A stretch of 64,000 nt of DNA. Origin: an uncultured Clostridia bacterium. Lineage in GTDB: Bacteria; Bacillota; Clostridia; Christensenellales; Pumilibacteraceae. The notes under the pieces are model-generated. The model worked only from the letters and a program-made list of their open reading frames with translations. It was not told where the DNA came from and made no database searches. The translations under genes and the position numbers were made by a program. The stretch is taken from assembly GCA_934270565.1 (NCBI GenBank), contig CAKQPR010000003.1:62001-126000 (forward strand), given 5' to 3'. Shown one piece after another: positions 30,738 to 39,654 of this stretch (position 1 is its first letter; each line of letters begins with the position of its first letter).

Positions 30738-31560
30738 AGCCGACGTAAAATTCTTAGCGAATCTTCGCGACATTATCGACAACGGATTTTCGGACAAGGA
30801 CTTGCCCGTTCGTCCGCACTGGGAGGACGGCACGCCCGCACACACGATCAAGAAGTTTTGTATCGTGAACCGCTACGATCTTCGCGACGAATTCCCGATC
30901 ATTACGGTGCGAAAAACGAATTTTCAGAACGCGCTCGACGAAATTCTGTGGATCTGGCAGAAAAAGAGCAACAACGTTCACGACCTCGCTTCGCATATCT
31001 GGGACGCGTGGGCGGACGCAAACGGCTCGATCGGCAAGGCTTACGGCTATCAGCTCGGCGTCAAGCACCGCTACAAAGAGGGAGAATTCGATCAGGTCGA
31101 TCGCGTGATTTACGACCTCAAGCACAATCCGCAGTCACGCCGCATCATGACGAACATTTACGTTCACGCCGACCTCAGCGAAATGGCGCTTTATCCGTGC
31201 GCGTATTCGATGACGTTCAACGTGAGCGGCAACACGCTAAACGCGATACTCAATCAGCGCTCGCAGGATATGCTCACCGCGAACAACTGGAACGTCGTTC
31301 AGTATGCAATGCTCGTTATAATGCTCGCCAAGGTTTGCGGGCTCGAGGCGGGCGAGCTCGTCCACGTCATAGCGGATGCGCACGTTTACGATCGTCACGT
31401 TCCGATCTGCGAGGAACTTTTCACCCGCCCGCAGTACGACGCGCCCAAGCTTATATTAAAGCGCGACGTAACCGATTTTTACGACTTTAAGGTGGATGAT
31501 TTCGAGCTTGAAGATTATCGTTTCACGCCGCTCGGCAAGAAAATCGAGGTGGCGATATGA
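30730..31560 (+). CDS. thyA: Thymidylate synthase (ThyA)
   Basis: 276 residues. The nucleophile is Cys157 in YPCAYSM; folate and dUMP site segments include NQRSQDMLTANNWNVVQY and HVIADAHVYDRHV. It makes dTMP from dUMP with methylene-tetrahydrofolate, giving dihydrofolate, which the next enzyme recycles. CAAGGAG lies upstream inside mrnC. It overlaps folA by 4 bases. Confidence 0.98.
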   Translation: MSKADVKFLANLRDIIDNGFSDKDLPVRPHWEDGTPAHTIKKFCIVNRYDLRDEFPIITVRKTNFQNALDEILWIWQKKSNNVHDLASHIWDAWADANGSIGKAYGYQLGVKHRYKEGEFDQVDRVIYDLKHNPQSRRIMTNIYVHADLSEMALYPCAYSMTFNVSGNTLNAILNQRSQDMLTANNWNVVQYAMLVIMLAKVCGLEAGELVHVIADAHVYDRHVPICEELFTRPQYDAPKLILKRDVTDFYDFKVDDFELEDYRFTPLGKKIEVAI

Positions 31561-32060
31561 TACGCGCGATAGTGGCGGTGGACGAGAAGTGGGGGATCGG
31601 CAAAAAGAACGATCTGTTATTCCATATCCCCGAAGATATGAAGTTTTTCCGCGAAACGACGCTCGGAAAAACGGTTGCGATGGGGTCGAATACGCTTAAA
31701 TCGTTCCCGAACGGCAAGCCTCTTCCCAAACGCACGAATATCGTGCTGTACCCGAACGGCGAAAAACGCGACGACTGCATTGTCGTCGGAAGTTTCGACG
31801 AGCTTGTACGCGAGCTTAAATCGCGCGGCGACGAGGAAATTTTCGTGATCGGCGGGGCGATGTTTTACCGCACGATGTTGCCGTACTGTTCGGACGTGCT
31901 CGTTACGAAGGTAAAAGCGGACGGCGGCGCGGAGATTTTCTTCGAGAACCTTGACGAAAAGCCCGAATGGAAGTGCGAAAGCGTAAGCGAGCCGATCGAA
32001 ACGAACGGTTACGAAATAAGATTTACGCGGTACGTCAATTCCGCGGTTAAGGAGTTATAA
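31557..32060 (+). CDS. folA: Dihydrofolate reductase
   Basis: 167 residues. AIVAVDEKWGIGKKNDLLFHIPEDMKFF cut across the active-site loop shows the family start; MGSNTLKSFPNGKPLP and FVIGGAMFYRTMLPYC are the NADPH-site segments. Reduces dihydrofolate made by ThyA. The MGSNT form replaces the more common MGRKT. Confidence 0.96.
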   Translation: MIRAIVAVDEKWGIGKKNDLLFHIPEDMKFFRETTLGKTVAMGSNTLKSFPNGKPLPKRTNIVLYPNGEKRDDCIVVGSFDELVRELKSRGDEEIFVIGGAMFYRTMLPYCSDVLVTKVKADGGAEIFFENLDEKPEWKCESVSEPIETNGYEIRFTRYVNSAVKEL

Positions 32061-32789
32061 ATGAAAATCATCGGAAGAAACGCCGTTACAGAGGCGCTCA
32101 GGTCCGGCAAAACGATCGACAGGCTTGTTGCCGCGCGCGATCAGAAGGACGTCGGCGCGCAGAGAATCATCAACGAGGCGAAGTCGCGCGGAGTCAAGGT
32201 CTTTTTCTACGACAAAACCGTGCTCGATCGCGAAAGCGACGGCGCGAAACATCAGGGATTTATTGCCGAAGTCACCGACTTTAAGTACAGCGAACTCGAC
32301 GACGTGCTCGAACTCGCCCGCTCGAAGAACGAACCGCCGTTTATTTTTATACTCGACGGCGTGGAAGATCCGCATAACCTCGGCTCGGTCATAAGGGTTG
32401 CGGAATGTACGGGCGCTCACGGCGTGGTTATTCCGCGGCACAGGGCGGCGAGCGTCAACGAGACCGTCGTTAAGGTTTCGGCGGGCGCGGCGGCGCACGT
32501 TATGGTCATCAAGGCGACTAATATCAACGACGTAATCGACGAGCTCAAAGCCAAGGGCGTTTGGGTGTATGCCGCCGATATGGACGGCGAAAGCATTTAT
32601 TCGACTAATCTCTCCGGAGCGGTCGCATTCGTGATAGGCGGCGAGGGCGCGGGCGTAAAACGCCTCACCAAGTCCAAGTGCGACGGTGTTATCGCGCTCC
32701 CCATGCGCGGTAAGGTGAATTCGCTCAACGCTTCCGTTGCCGCGGGCGTTGTCGCTTACGAGTACGTTCGGCAAAACTATGTGAAATAA
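32061..32789 (+). CDS. rlmB: 23S rRNA 2'-O-methyltransferase RlmB (SpoU family)
   Basis: 242 residues. N-terminal substrate-binding domain (MKIIGRNAVTEALRSGKTID) and a knotted SPOUT domain with LDGVEDPHNLGSVIRVAE, VIGGEGAGVKRL and ALPMRGKVNSLNASVAAGV. It methylates G2251 (E. coli numbering) of 23S rRNA. Starts one base after the folA stop; last gene of the operon. Confidence 0.96.
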   Translation: MKIIGRNAVTEALRSGKTIDRLVAARDQKDVGAQRIINEAKSRGVKVFFYDKTVLDRESDGAKHQGFIAEVTDFKYSELDDVLELARSKNEPPFIFILDGVEDPHNLGSVIRVAECTGAHGVVIPRHRAASVNETVVKVSAGAAAHVMVIKATNINDVIDELKAKGVWVYAADMDGESIYSTNLSGAVAFVIGGEGAGVKRLTKSKCDGVIALPMRGKVNSLNASVAAGVVAYEYVRQNYVK

Positions 32790-32800
32790 ACGCGCTGCCG

Positions 32801-33415
32801 CTATGGGCAGGGAACCCCTGCGGGCAAGTGGGCGATGCCCGTATCTACAATGATAACAGTATAAAACAAAGTGGAAACGGTACTTTGTTTAGTCATCCTG
32901 AGCGGAGCGCGTAGCGCGCAGTCGTAAGGATCTCGCGGGAGCGAATACGGTCGCCTCGGAACGGTAAATCCCGAATACTCGCCCGCGGTGGCTCACCGCC
33001 TTGCGGCTGTGTCCCGGACCCCGCAACGCTTTAAAGGTCGAAAATAGTTGTAGTAGTATCGTTATCGGGTGACTTCCGTAGGGTTGCGGTATATCGCTTT
33101 TTCAACGTACACTGCCTCGGTAGGGCGGGACGCCCTCGTCCCGCCGCCAACCTTGCGTAACGGTACTTAGCAAGGTCGAAAATAGCTGTAATAGTGGCAT
33201 TGTCGGGTGACAACCGCGGGGGATTTCTCCACTTCGCTAACGCTTCGGTCGAAATGACATTAAAAAGTGGCAATTATAACGTTTGTTAAAGCGCGGTAGG
33301 GGCGGACGCCCTCGTCCGCCCGACGGCGAGCCGCCGCGGGCGAACCGCCTTACCGTCGGTTGCGCCGACATTATAAGGTCGAAAACGATTGAAGTAGTAT
33401 CGCTATCGCTTCGTT
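32801..33415. repeat. Mosaic repeat block between rlmB and the NUDIX gene
   Basis: Holds R6 (near 32803), R3 (32892-32945), two R4 copies (near 33068, and 33207-33260), R2 near 33118 (GGCGGGACGCCCTCGTCCCG) and near 33297 (GGGGCGGACGCCCTCGTCCG), and R5 (33325-33390). The order differs from the other blocks, so units insert or recombine independently. No gene is supported here. Confidence 0.8.
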
Positions 33416-33429
33416 CGGGGAGGAGAAAT

Positions 33430-33966
33430 ATGGATTTTACTGAAAAGACGGTAAACAAAAACTATATTTATAAGGGCAAAATTTTGTCGCTGAGGCGCGA
33501 CGACGCGCTTCTTCCGGACGGAAAACCTTGCGCTCGCGAAATCGTCGAACACTGCGCGGGCGCGGCTGTGCTGTACGTTGAGGACGAAAAAATAGCGTTC
33601 GTCAGACAGTTCCGGTACGCTTACGGCGAAACGATTACCGAAATTCCCGCGGGCAAGGTCGAGGCGGGCGAAGAGCCGATTGCCGCGGCGTTCCGCGAAC
33701 TTAAAGAGGAAGCGGGCATTGTTCCCGAAACTATGGAGCTTTTGCAGATCGTGTATCCGTCCACAGGCTACACCGACGAGCAGATTTTCGTTTTTCTCGC
33801 GCGCGGCGGAAGAACGGAAAACCCGAACCCCGACGAAGGCGAATTTTTGTCGCTTGCGTGGATCGACGAGAAAAAGGCGAAAGAAATGCTTACGCGCGGC
33901 GAATTCCGCGACGCCAAAACCGCGATCGCGCTTTACGCGTACTTTTTACGGAACGATAATTTGTAA
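33430..33966 (+). CDS. NUDIX hydrolase, ADP-ribose pyrophosphatase-like
   Basis: 178 residues from the ATG at 33430 (GGGGAGGAG upstream; the longer frame from 33283 reads through repeats). The Nudix box spans about residues 75-97 (GKVEAGEEPIAAAFRELKEE plus AGI). The preceding VRQFRYAYGETITEIPAG is typical of the ADP-ribose pyrophosphatase (NudF) group. It would split ADP-ribose or related nucleoside diphosphates. It stands alone between repeat blocks. Confidence 0.92.
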   Translation: MDFTEKTVNKNYIYKGKILSLRRDDALLPDGKPCAREIVEHCAGAAVLYVEDEKIAFVRQFRYAYGETITEIPAGKVEAGEEPIAAAFRELKEEAGIVPETMELLQIVYPSTGYTDEQIFVFLARGGRTENPNPDEGEFLSLAWIDEKKAKEMLTRGEFRDAKTAIALYAYFLRNDNL

Positions 33967-34189
33967 ATTCGTTGCGTGGCGAGAAACGTTACTGTCATTA
34001 GAAACCTTCACAGAGATGCGCGAAACAGGGCACGAAGGGTGGCAGAGCGGCGGTAAGGTTGCTAAAACAGGCGAGGTTTCGTATAGTTACATTAAATCAC
34101 TAATCAGACCGAAGTCGGTAGCCCTCTTTTGTACAAGGGGGTATTTTTATGCTCGATAATATCGAACAAATAACAGAATAATTATAAGA

Positions 34190-34225
34190 AGCTCCCGACG
34201 GACAATTCCGCTCGGGGCTTTTTTC
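34190..34225 (+). terminator. Rho-independent terminator
   Basis: AGCTCCCGACGG (from 34190) pairs imperfectly with CCGCTCGGGGCT, followed by TTTTT. It closes a 220-base stretch after the NUDIX gene that has short broken frames (e.g. ending QITE) but no gene I can name. A similar terminator (CTCCCGAC/GTCGGGAG) lies at 56608. Confidence 0.75.
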
Positions 34226-34372
34226 ATTTTAAAGCGCGTGGGGGCGGTGAGCCACCGCGGGCGGGCGAGGGCGGAGCGTGGTTGTTCGTTTATGTTTTTT
34301 TGCGGTGGTTTGGGAGGGGGATTTTAAAATAAGCGATGACGAAACAAATTTTACGGAAAGTACCGAAAAAGC

Positions 34373-34400
34373 TTGACGGGGGGGGGAGATGTGGTATCAT
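34373..34400 (+). promoter_or_regulatory. Promoter-like site without a recognisable gene
   Basis: TTGACG (34373-34378), 16-base spacer that includes a run of ten G, TATCAT (34395-34400). The sequence downstream enters repeats within 100 bases and no real gene follows. Confidence 0.4.
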
Positions 34401-34513
34401 ATTCGAAACAAAAAAACGGTGAAAACAGAGGGTGGAGATTTGAATTCGGTCGTTTTTAAAGCCATTCCGACCGATTTGCAGGGGCATTTCTCGTCCGACC
34501 GCTTGGGTACGAA

Positions 34514-34760
34514 TGTCATTTCGACCGAAGCGAGGGTAAAACCCGAGCGCAGTGGAGAAATCCCCCGCGGACGTCAGCCGATAACGATACTACCACACCC
34601 TTTTTTTCCTTATTTGTCGGCGAAGCCGACGGTAGGGCGGTTCGCCCTCGGACCGCCGCATAACGTGCAGTTTCGGGCAGGTATTTGGAGTGTACCGTTC
34701 ACTTGCGTTCGTGTTCGCTCCCGCTTTGGTCTCGACTTCGCTCGAGATGACGGGGCGAGG
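34514..34760. repeat. Mosaic repeat block, mostly inverted units
   Basis: R4 in reverse (GGAGAAATCCCCCGCGGACG, 34514-34573), R5 in reverse (CGGTAGGGCGGTTCGCCCTC, about 34629-34665) and an R3 variant in reverse (GACTTCGCTCGAGATGACGG, to about 34754). Confidence 0.75.
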
Positions 34761-34778
34761 AACGCCCATACCTTTTAA

Positions 34779-34919
34779 AGCCTTCCCCCTTGGGGGAAGG
34801 TGGATTGCCGAAGCGATAGCGAAGGCAAGACGGATGAGGGGTCGGGCTATGACAAACGCAACGTAAAAGACAACCCCTCATCAGTCGCTATGCGACAGCT
34901 TCCCCCCGAGGGGAAGCCT
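34779..34919. repeat. ~140 bp palindromic interspersed repeat R1, copy C
   Basis: Starts AGCCTTCCCCCTTGGGGGAA and ends GAGGGGAAGCCT, with the core ACGCAACGTAAAAGACA. Its left half matches copy B almost exactly (GGATTGCCGAAGCGATAGCG) and its right half matches copy A (CAGTCGCTATGCGACAGCTT), as if halves recombine. Confidence 0.85.
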
Positions 34920-34930
34920 TATAAGGTTAT

Positions 34931-35390
34931 ATTCCCCTCATTCGTCACTCGGATCGCTAACGCTCACACTCGTGCCACCTCCCAGCTCGTAGCATAGCTA
35001 CTTCGCCGCTTTGGCTAAAAACAGTCGCCTGTGGACTGTTTTTACGGTGCTTCGCACCGCCGCGTCGCGCCCCCGAGGGGGAAGGCAAGATAAAGACTGC
35101 GTGCGCGAAATTTGTAGGCTAACGAGGGCGTCCGCCCCTATTGCGCTTACCGAAGCGGGTGAGCTCTATAGACCATAGCGGAACGCTCAATAGCCTCGTC
35201 ATCCTGAGCGGAGCGCGAAGCGCGCAGTCGTAAGGATCTCGCGGGAGCGAACACGAGCGTATCGGAACGGTATGTCTCAAAACTTGCCAACGGCGGCTCG
35301 CCGACGGGCGGACGAGGGCGTCCGCCCCTACCACGCTCTACCGATAGTAAATACAGACATCGCAGACGGGCTAACGAGGGGGTGGATGGG
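34931..35390. repeat. Chimeric R1 copy plus mosaic repeats
   Basis: 34931-34982 is the reverse complement of the left part of copy A (CTCACACTCGTGCCACCT). A different right half ends GAGGGGGAAGGCAAGATAAA near 35092. R2 in reverse (near 35125 and 35308-35327) and R3 (35198-35251) follow. From 35391 to 35560 there is purine-rich DNA without a gene. Confidence 0.75.
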
Positions 35391-35562
35391 GTGTCTTAAT
35401 CGGAACAAGGGGAGAGGTTTCGGGAGTGTCTTATTTTAAACAAAAGCGGAGAGGGGAGGGAAAATTAAGGGTGAAAAAAGCGAATTTTTCCCAAAAAGTA
35501 CCAAAAAGGTAAAAATATGAGAATAACTGTTTCATTGATGATACGAAATTTAAAAAAATTTG

Positions 35563-35571
35563 TGCTAAAAT
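35563..35571 (+). promoter_or_regulatory. Extended -10 promoter of the first glycan locus
   Basis: TGCTAAAAT matches TGnTATAAT with one change. No good -35 is visible, so activator dependence is possible. Downstream at 599-623 of this kilobase (35599-35623) a hairpin AACCCCG/CGGGGTT lies in the leader before AAAAGGAG and the ATG at 35661. Confidence 0.5.
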
Positions 35572-35660
35572 GGAATAACAAGGTATAGAGTTGCCGAAAA
35601 CCCCGTGAGACAACCGCGGGGTTAGGGGCGACAAAAATCGCAAAGAAAAAGGAGAAAATA

Positions 35661-38600
35661 ATGAAGAAAGTAATCGTAACAATAATGTTGTCGCTACTGG
35701 CTTTGACGGTGATCGCGTGCGGACCGAAAGCCTACACCGTGACTTTCATGGTGGACGGAGCGGAGTACAAAGCGGTCGGGTCGATCGAATCGGGAGCTAC
35801 GGTCGAGCTTCCGTCGAATCCGACGAAAACGGGCTTCCGGTTTAACGGCTGGTACGCGGAGGGCGCGGAAGAGAAATTCTCGCCCGACGCGGCTATCGAG
35901 AGCGATCTCGTTCTTAACGCTAAGTTCGACGAGAACGAATACAAGGTAGAATTTTCGGCGTGCGGCGGCGAAGGCGAAATGAATTCGCTCGAGCTCAGAT
36001 ACACGCAGGAAAGCGCGCTTCCCGAATGTGCGTTTACATATACGGACAGACTTTTCGCGGGCTGGGCGCTGTCGGCAAGCGGCGAAGCCGAATATGCGGA
36101 CGGCGCGACGGTAAGCAAGCTTACGGCGGAGCACGAAGCAACGGTAACGCTTTACGCGGTGTGGGCAAGACAGTTCTACACGATCAAGTTCAACGGCAAC
36201 GGCGGTCTCGGGAGCATGAGCGACGCGGACGTGGATATGAGCCGCGAAACCGCGCTTACGGCTAACGCGTTCGTGCGGCAGGGGTATCATTTCCTCGGCT
36301 GGGCGACCACGGCGGACGGCGAAGTAAAATACGCGGACGGCGCGACGGTAAGCAGGCTTTCGACCGAAGCGGGCTCGGAAATCAACCTTTACGCGGTCTG
36401 GGAACGCGACTACTACACGGTACGCTTCGCGGGCGGCGAAGGCGTGACGGGCACGATGGACGATCAGAAGTTCGAAATTGACGACGAAAAAGCGCTTACC
36501 GCCAACGCGTTTGCCAAGACGAATTTCGACTTCAAAGGCTGGGCGACCGAACCGAACGGCGAAGTTATATACCTCGACGGCGCGACGGTAAGCGGACTTG
36601 CGACGAGAAACGGCGCGGTGGTTACGCTTTACGCGGTATTCAAGGGCGCGCCCGAAACTTACGTTATTCTCACCAGAACCCAAAACGCGGAAAGCGGTTT
36701 TGACGAAAACCGCGAGACCAAAAACGCGTTCTTCGGCGATACTATCACGATCACGCCCGAGCCGAAAACGGGCTATGAGGCAACCGTTGCGAACAACGGC
36801 GCGACCCTCGACGGCGGCGACGATACCGTGATTACGATAACGTATACGCTTATCGACTACACCGCAAAACTCGTCGGCAAGTACGGCGCTACCGAATTCA
36901 CGGTAGCGGAAGAAACGTTTACTTATCTTACGGAATCATTCTCGCTTACCGCGACGGACAGCGTGGAAGAGGGCGGCGTAACGTACCGCTACATAGACAA
37001 GGGTAACACCTTCCCGATCGCGAAAAACACCGCGCAGAACGTAACGCTCGTAGCCGAATACGGTATCGAAGTTACCGACGCGGCGGCGCTTATGACCGCG
37101 ATGAACGAAAACCCCGACAAAAGCGTGGTTTTCGGTAGCGATATCGACATGACGAGCTATCTTACGGCTAATCCGTGGAACGACACTACCGCCGCATTCT
37201 TCAACAATACCTTCTCGGGCACGCTCGACGGTAAAGGATATTCGCTTCTCGGTGTTAAGTCTACGGCGGGGCTCATCCGACGTGATACGAACGTGGTATT
37301 CAGAGAAATAGCCGCGAGCGGCACGGTTAAAAATCTTCATTTGCAAGCGGCGTTGGGGCTTGCCGATGCAGAAGGACATCGTATGTCCGTATTGTTCGGA
37401 GGAATGTACGGAACGCTCGAAAATTGTTTCTTCGACGTGGACGTAACGTTCAATACGGCTTGGATGGCTTACGGCGCGGCGCCGATCTGGGGTCTTGCCG
37501 ACACTTCGGTAGTCAGAAACACGGTGTTCTATATTCCGAACGCAAGCGGGCTTCGTTGTATCGTCGCGACGGAATACGGCAAAGAGTACGAGAAAAAGGG
37601 AATGTTCGATAACGTGGCGTATATTTACGGCAATCCCGGGTACGACGGGCATACGATGCTTCCGCCCGTTTACCACCCGAATCTTAAGAATATTTACGCG
37701 GCAGTCGCGGATTCGGCAAACGGAATTTTCAAGGACTTCCGAAAACTTAACGAAACAAAATACGAAGCGGGTGCAGCCGAGAATGCAAACAGCAAGGATT
37801 ACTGGGATCCTGTCACCGCTTCGGATATAACCGCGGCTATGAGCGGCTTTACGTTCACGGAAAAAGCGCTTAAATACGGAGAAAAGACGATCTTCGATTT
37901 CAACCGGATCATAAAGGTAAGCAACGCCGAAGAACTCGTTTCGGTTATGAACGATAAGCCGTGGGCAAATATCGAGCTTACGCAGGATATCGATATGGCA
38001 GACTACCTTGCGACTAATCCGTGGGACAGTACCGACGCGTTCTTTACCAAGACTTTCTCGGGGACGCTCGACGGAAAAGGTCATTCGATACTCAATCTTA
38101 AATCGACCGCGGGAATGATTGAGAGGTGGCAAAACGTTGTATTCAAAGAGGTTTCTCCGACGGGTAAAATCAAAAATCTTCACATGCAGGTTGCGCTCGG
38201 ACTTCAGGAAAAAGGAGGTTTCCGCAAATCCGTACTGTTCGGCGGAATGTACGGATCGATCGACAACTGTTTCTTCGACGTAGACGTAGAGTTCAGCAAC
38301 CCCAACGATTCGTACTGCACGGCAACCATTTATGACGTTTCCGACACTTCTTCGGTGACGAATACGGTGTTCTACGTTCCGAATTCGGTTTCTATGAGGA
38401 TGATGGTTGCGTCCTCGTGGGGAGGCGATTACGAGGCAAGAGGAACATTTAACAATCTTGTCTACATTTACGGAGATACGAGAACCGGCGACGCCGCGCT
38501 TCCTTTCAAATACAACGCGGGAATATCGAATATCTACGCTATAACGGCAGATACCGCAAACGGCGCGTTCAACGGCTTCAAGAAGCTCGACAAAGCCGCA

Positions 38601-39605
38601 TACGACGCGGGAGCAGGGGCGGAAGGAAGCACAACGTTTAACAGCGCGGACTACTGGACCGCTTCGAGTGCCGAAGAAATTACCGAAGCGATGAGCGGGT
38701 TCACGTTTACGGACAAAACGCTTAAATTCGGAGACAAAACCGTTTGCGACCTTAACGCGGCAATACAGGTAAGTAACGCCGAGGAACTCGTTTCGGTTAT
38801 GAAAAATAAGCCTTGGGCGAATATCGAGCTTACGCAGGATATCGATATGACGGATTACCTTGCGGCTAATCCGTGGAGCGACAGCGAAGCATTCTTTAAC
38901 TATGAATTTTCCGGAACGCTTGACGGTAAAGGTCATTCGATACTCAACCTTAAATCGACCGCAGGATTGATCGATCGGTGGCAAAACGCTGTATTCAAAA
39001 AAATAACCGGAACGATCAAAAATCTGCACCTGCAGGTTTCGATAGGTTCGGCTAATCTCAATCAAGATCGGAGCGTGGTATTCGGCGAGATGTTCGGAAC
39101 GCTCGAAAACTGCTTCTTCGATATAGACGCGGATTTCGGAGGAGCGACGGACATGTCCAAAGCAGGTCCGATATACTGGCTTAACGACAACTCCGTAGTC
39201 AGAAACTGCGTGTTCTATATTCCCAACGCAAAAGGACTTCGTATGCTGCGCGCGGAAAATACCGATCCAACCGTTCTCGGCAAGGGGACTTTCGAAAACG
39301 TGGCGTACGTTTACGGTAGCATAGACTTAGGTAACTCGCTGCAGGGAATGTATAACGATCAGATTTCGGGTATCTACGCTATAACGGCAGATACCGCAAA
39401 CGGCGCGTTCAACGGCTTCAAGAAGCTCGACAAAGCCGCATACGACGCGGGAGCGGGCGCGGAAGGAAGTACGGCGTTCAACAGCGCAGACTACTGGACG
39501 GACGAGACCGCTGCGACCATTACTCTCGGTGATTCCGTGATTACCGGTAAAACGCTTAAATTCGGCAACACGACGATAGCCGATCTTAACGTTACGGAAG
39601 GCTGA
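35661..39605 (+). CDS. Surface lipoprotein with InlB-type repeats and three repeated ~275-residue modules
   Basis: 1314 residues. Lipoprotein signal peptide with lipobox IAC (Cys20). Residues about 25-330 hold four InlB B-type (Listeria-Bacteroides) repeats, seen by GFRFNGWYAEG, LFAGWALSASGEAEYADGA, HFLGWATTADGEVKYADGA and DFKGWATEPNGEVIYLDGA. Two more divergent beta units follow. From about 473 on there are three copies (about 473-750, 753-1035, 1036-1314) of one module, each with DIDMxxYLxxNPW, FSGTLDGKGHSIL, LENCFFDVD and NTVFYIPN. The alternation of short beta strands suggests a parallel beta-helix of the GLUG/pectate-lyase type. It should sit on the outer membrane face or wall and bind polysaccharide; that is inference. 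The same module occurs once at 49255. Confidence 0.85.
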   Translation: MKKVIVTIMLSLLALTVIACGPKAYTVTFMVDGAEYKAVGSIESGATVELPSNPTKTGFRFNGWYAEGAEEKFSPDAAIESDLVLNAKFDENEYKVEFSACGGEGEMNSLELRYTQESALPECAFTYTDRLFAGWALSASGEAEYADGATVSKLTAEHEATVTLYAVWARQFYTIKFNGNGGLGSMSDADVDMSRETALTANAFVRQGYHFLGWATTADGEVKYADGATVSRLSTEAGSEINLYAVWERDYYTVRFAGGEGVTGTMDDQKFEIDDEKALTANAFAKTNFDFKGWATEPNGEVIYLDGATVSGLATRNGAVVTLYAVFKGAPETYVILTRTQNAESGFDENRETKNAFFGDTITITPEPKTGYEATVANNGATLDGGDDTVITITYTLIDYTAKLVGKYGATEFTVAEETFTYLTESFSLTATDSVEEGGVTYRYIDKGNTFPIAKNTAQNVTLVAEYGIEVTDAAALMTAMNENPDKSVVFGSDIDMTSYLTANPWNDTTAAFFNNTFSGTLDGKGYSLLGVKSTAGLIRRDTNVVFREIAASGTVKNLHLQAALGLADAEGHRMSVLFGGMYGTLENCFFDVDVTFNTAWMAYGAAPIWGLADTSVVRNTVFYIPNASGLRCIVATEYGKEYEKKGMFDNVAYIYGNPGYDGHTMLPPVYHPNLKNIYAAVADSANGIFKDFRKLNETKYEAGAAENANSKDYWDPVTASDITAAMSGFTFTEKALKYGEKTIFDFNRIIKVSNAEELVSVMNDKPWANIELTQDIDMADYLATNPWDSTDAFFTKTFSGTLDGKGHSILNLKSTAGMIERWQNVVFKEVSPTGKIKNLHMQVALGLQEKGGFRKSVLFGGMYGSIDNCFFDVDVEFSNPNDSYCTATIYDVSDTSSVTNTVFYVPNSVSMRMMVASSWGGDYEARGTFNNLVYIYGDTRTGDAALPFKYNAGISNIYAITADTANGAFNGFKKLDKAAYDAGAGAEGSTTFNSADYWTASSAEEITEAMSGFTFTDKTLKFGDKTVCDLNAAIQVSNAEELVSVMKNKPWANIELTQDIDMTDYLAANPWSDSEAFFNYEFSGTLDGKGHSILNLKSTAGLIDRWQNAVFKKITGTIKNLHLQVSIGSANLNQDRSVVFGEMFGTLENCFFDIDADFGGATDMSKAGPIYWLNDNSVVRNCVFYIPNAKGLRMLRAENTDPTVLGKGTFENVAYVYGSIDLGNSLQGMYNDQISGIYAITADTANGAFNGFKKLDKAAYDAGAGAEGSTAFNSADYWTDETAATITLGDSVITGKTLKFGNTTIADLNVTEG

Positions 39606-39654
39606 TAAAATCGCCGTCAAACCAAGAAAATTTACTGCTTAACGGAGACTCATA

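Noticed and set aside
33967..34160. Frame after the NUDIX gene reading EMRETGHEGWQSGGKVAKTG
   Set aside because: No start with a ribosome site and no recognisable family. Possibly a remnant, but unsupported.
34389..34778. 129-residue plus-strand frame after the orphan promoter
   Set aside because: It runs through three interspersed repeats read in arbitrary frame. No domain and no conserved start.
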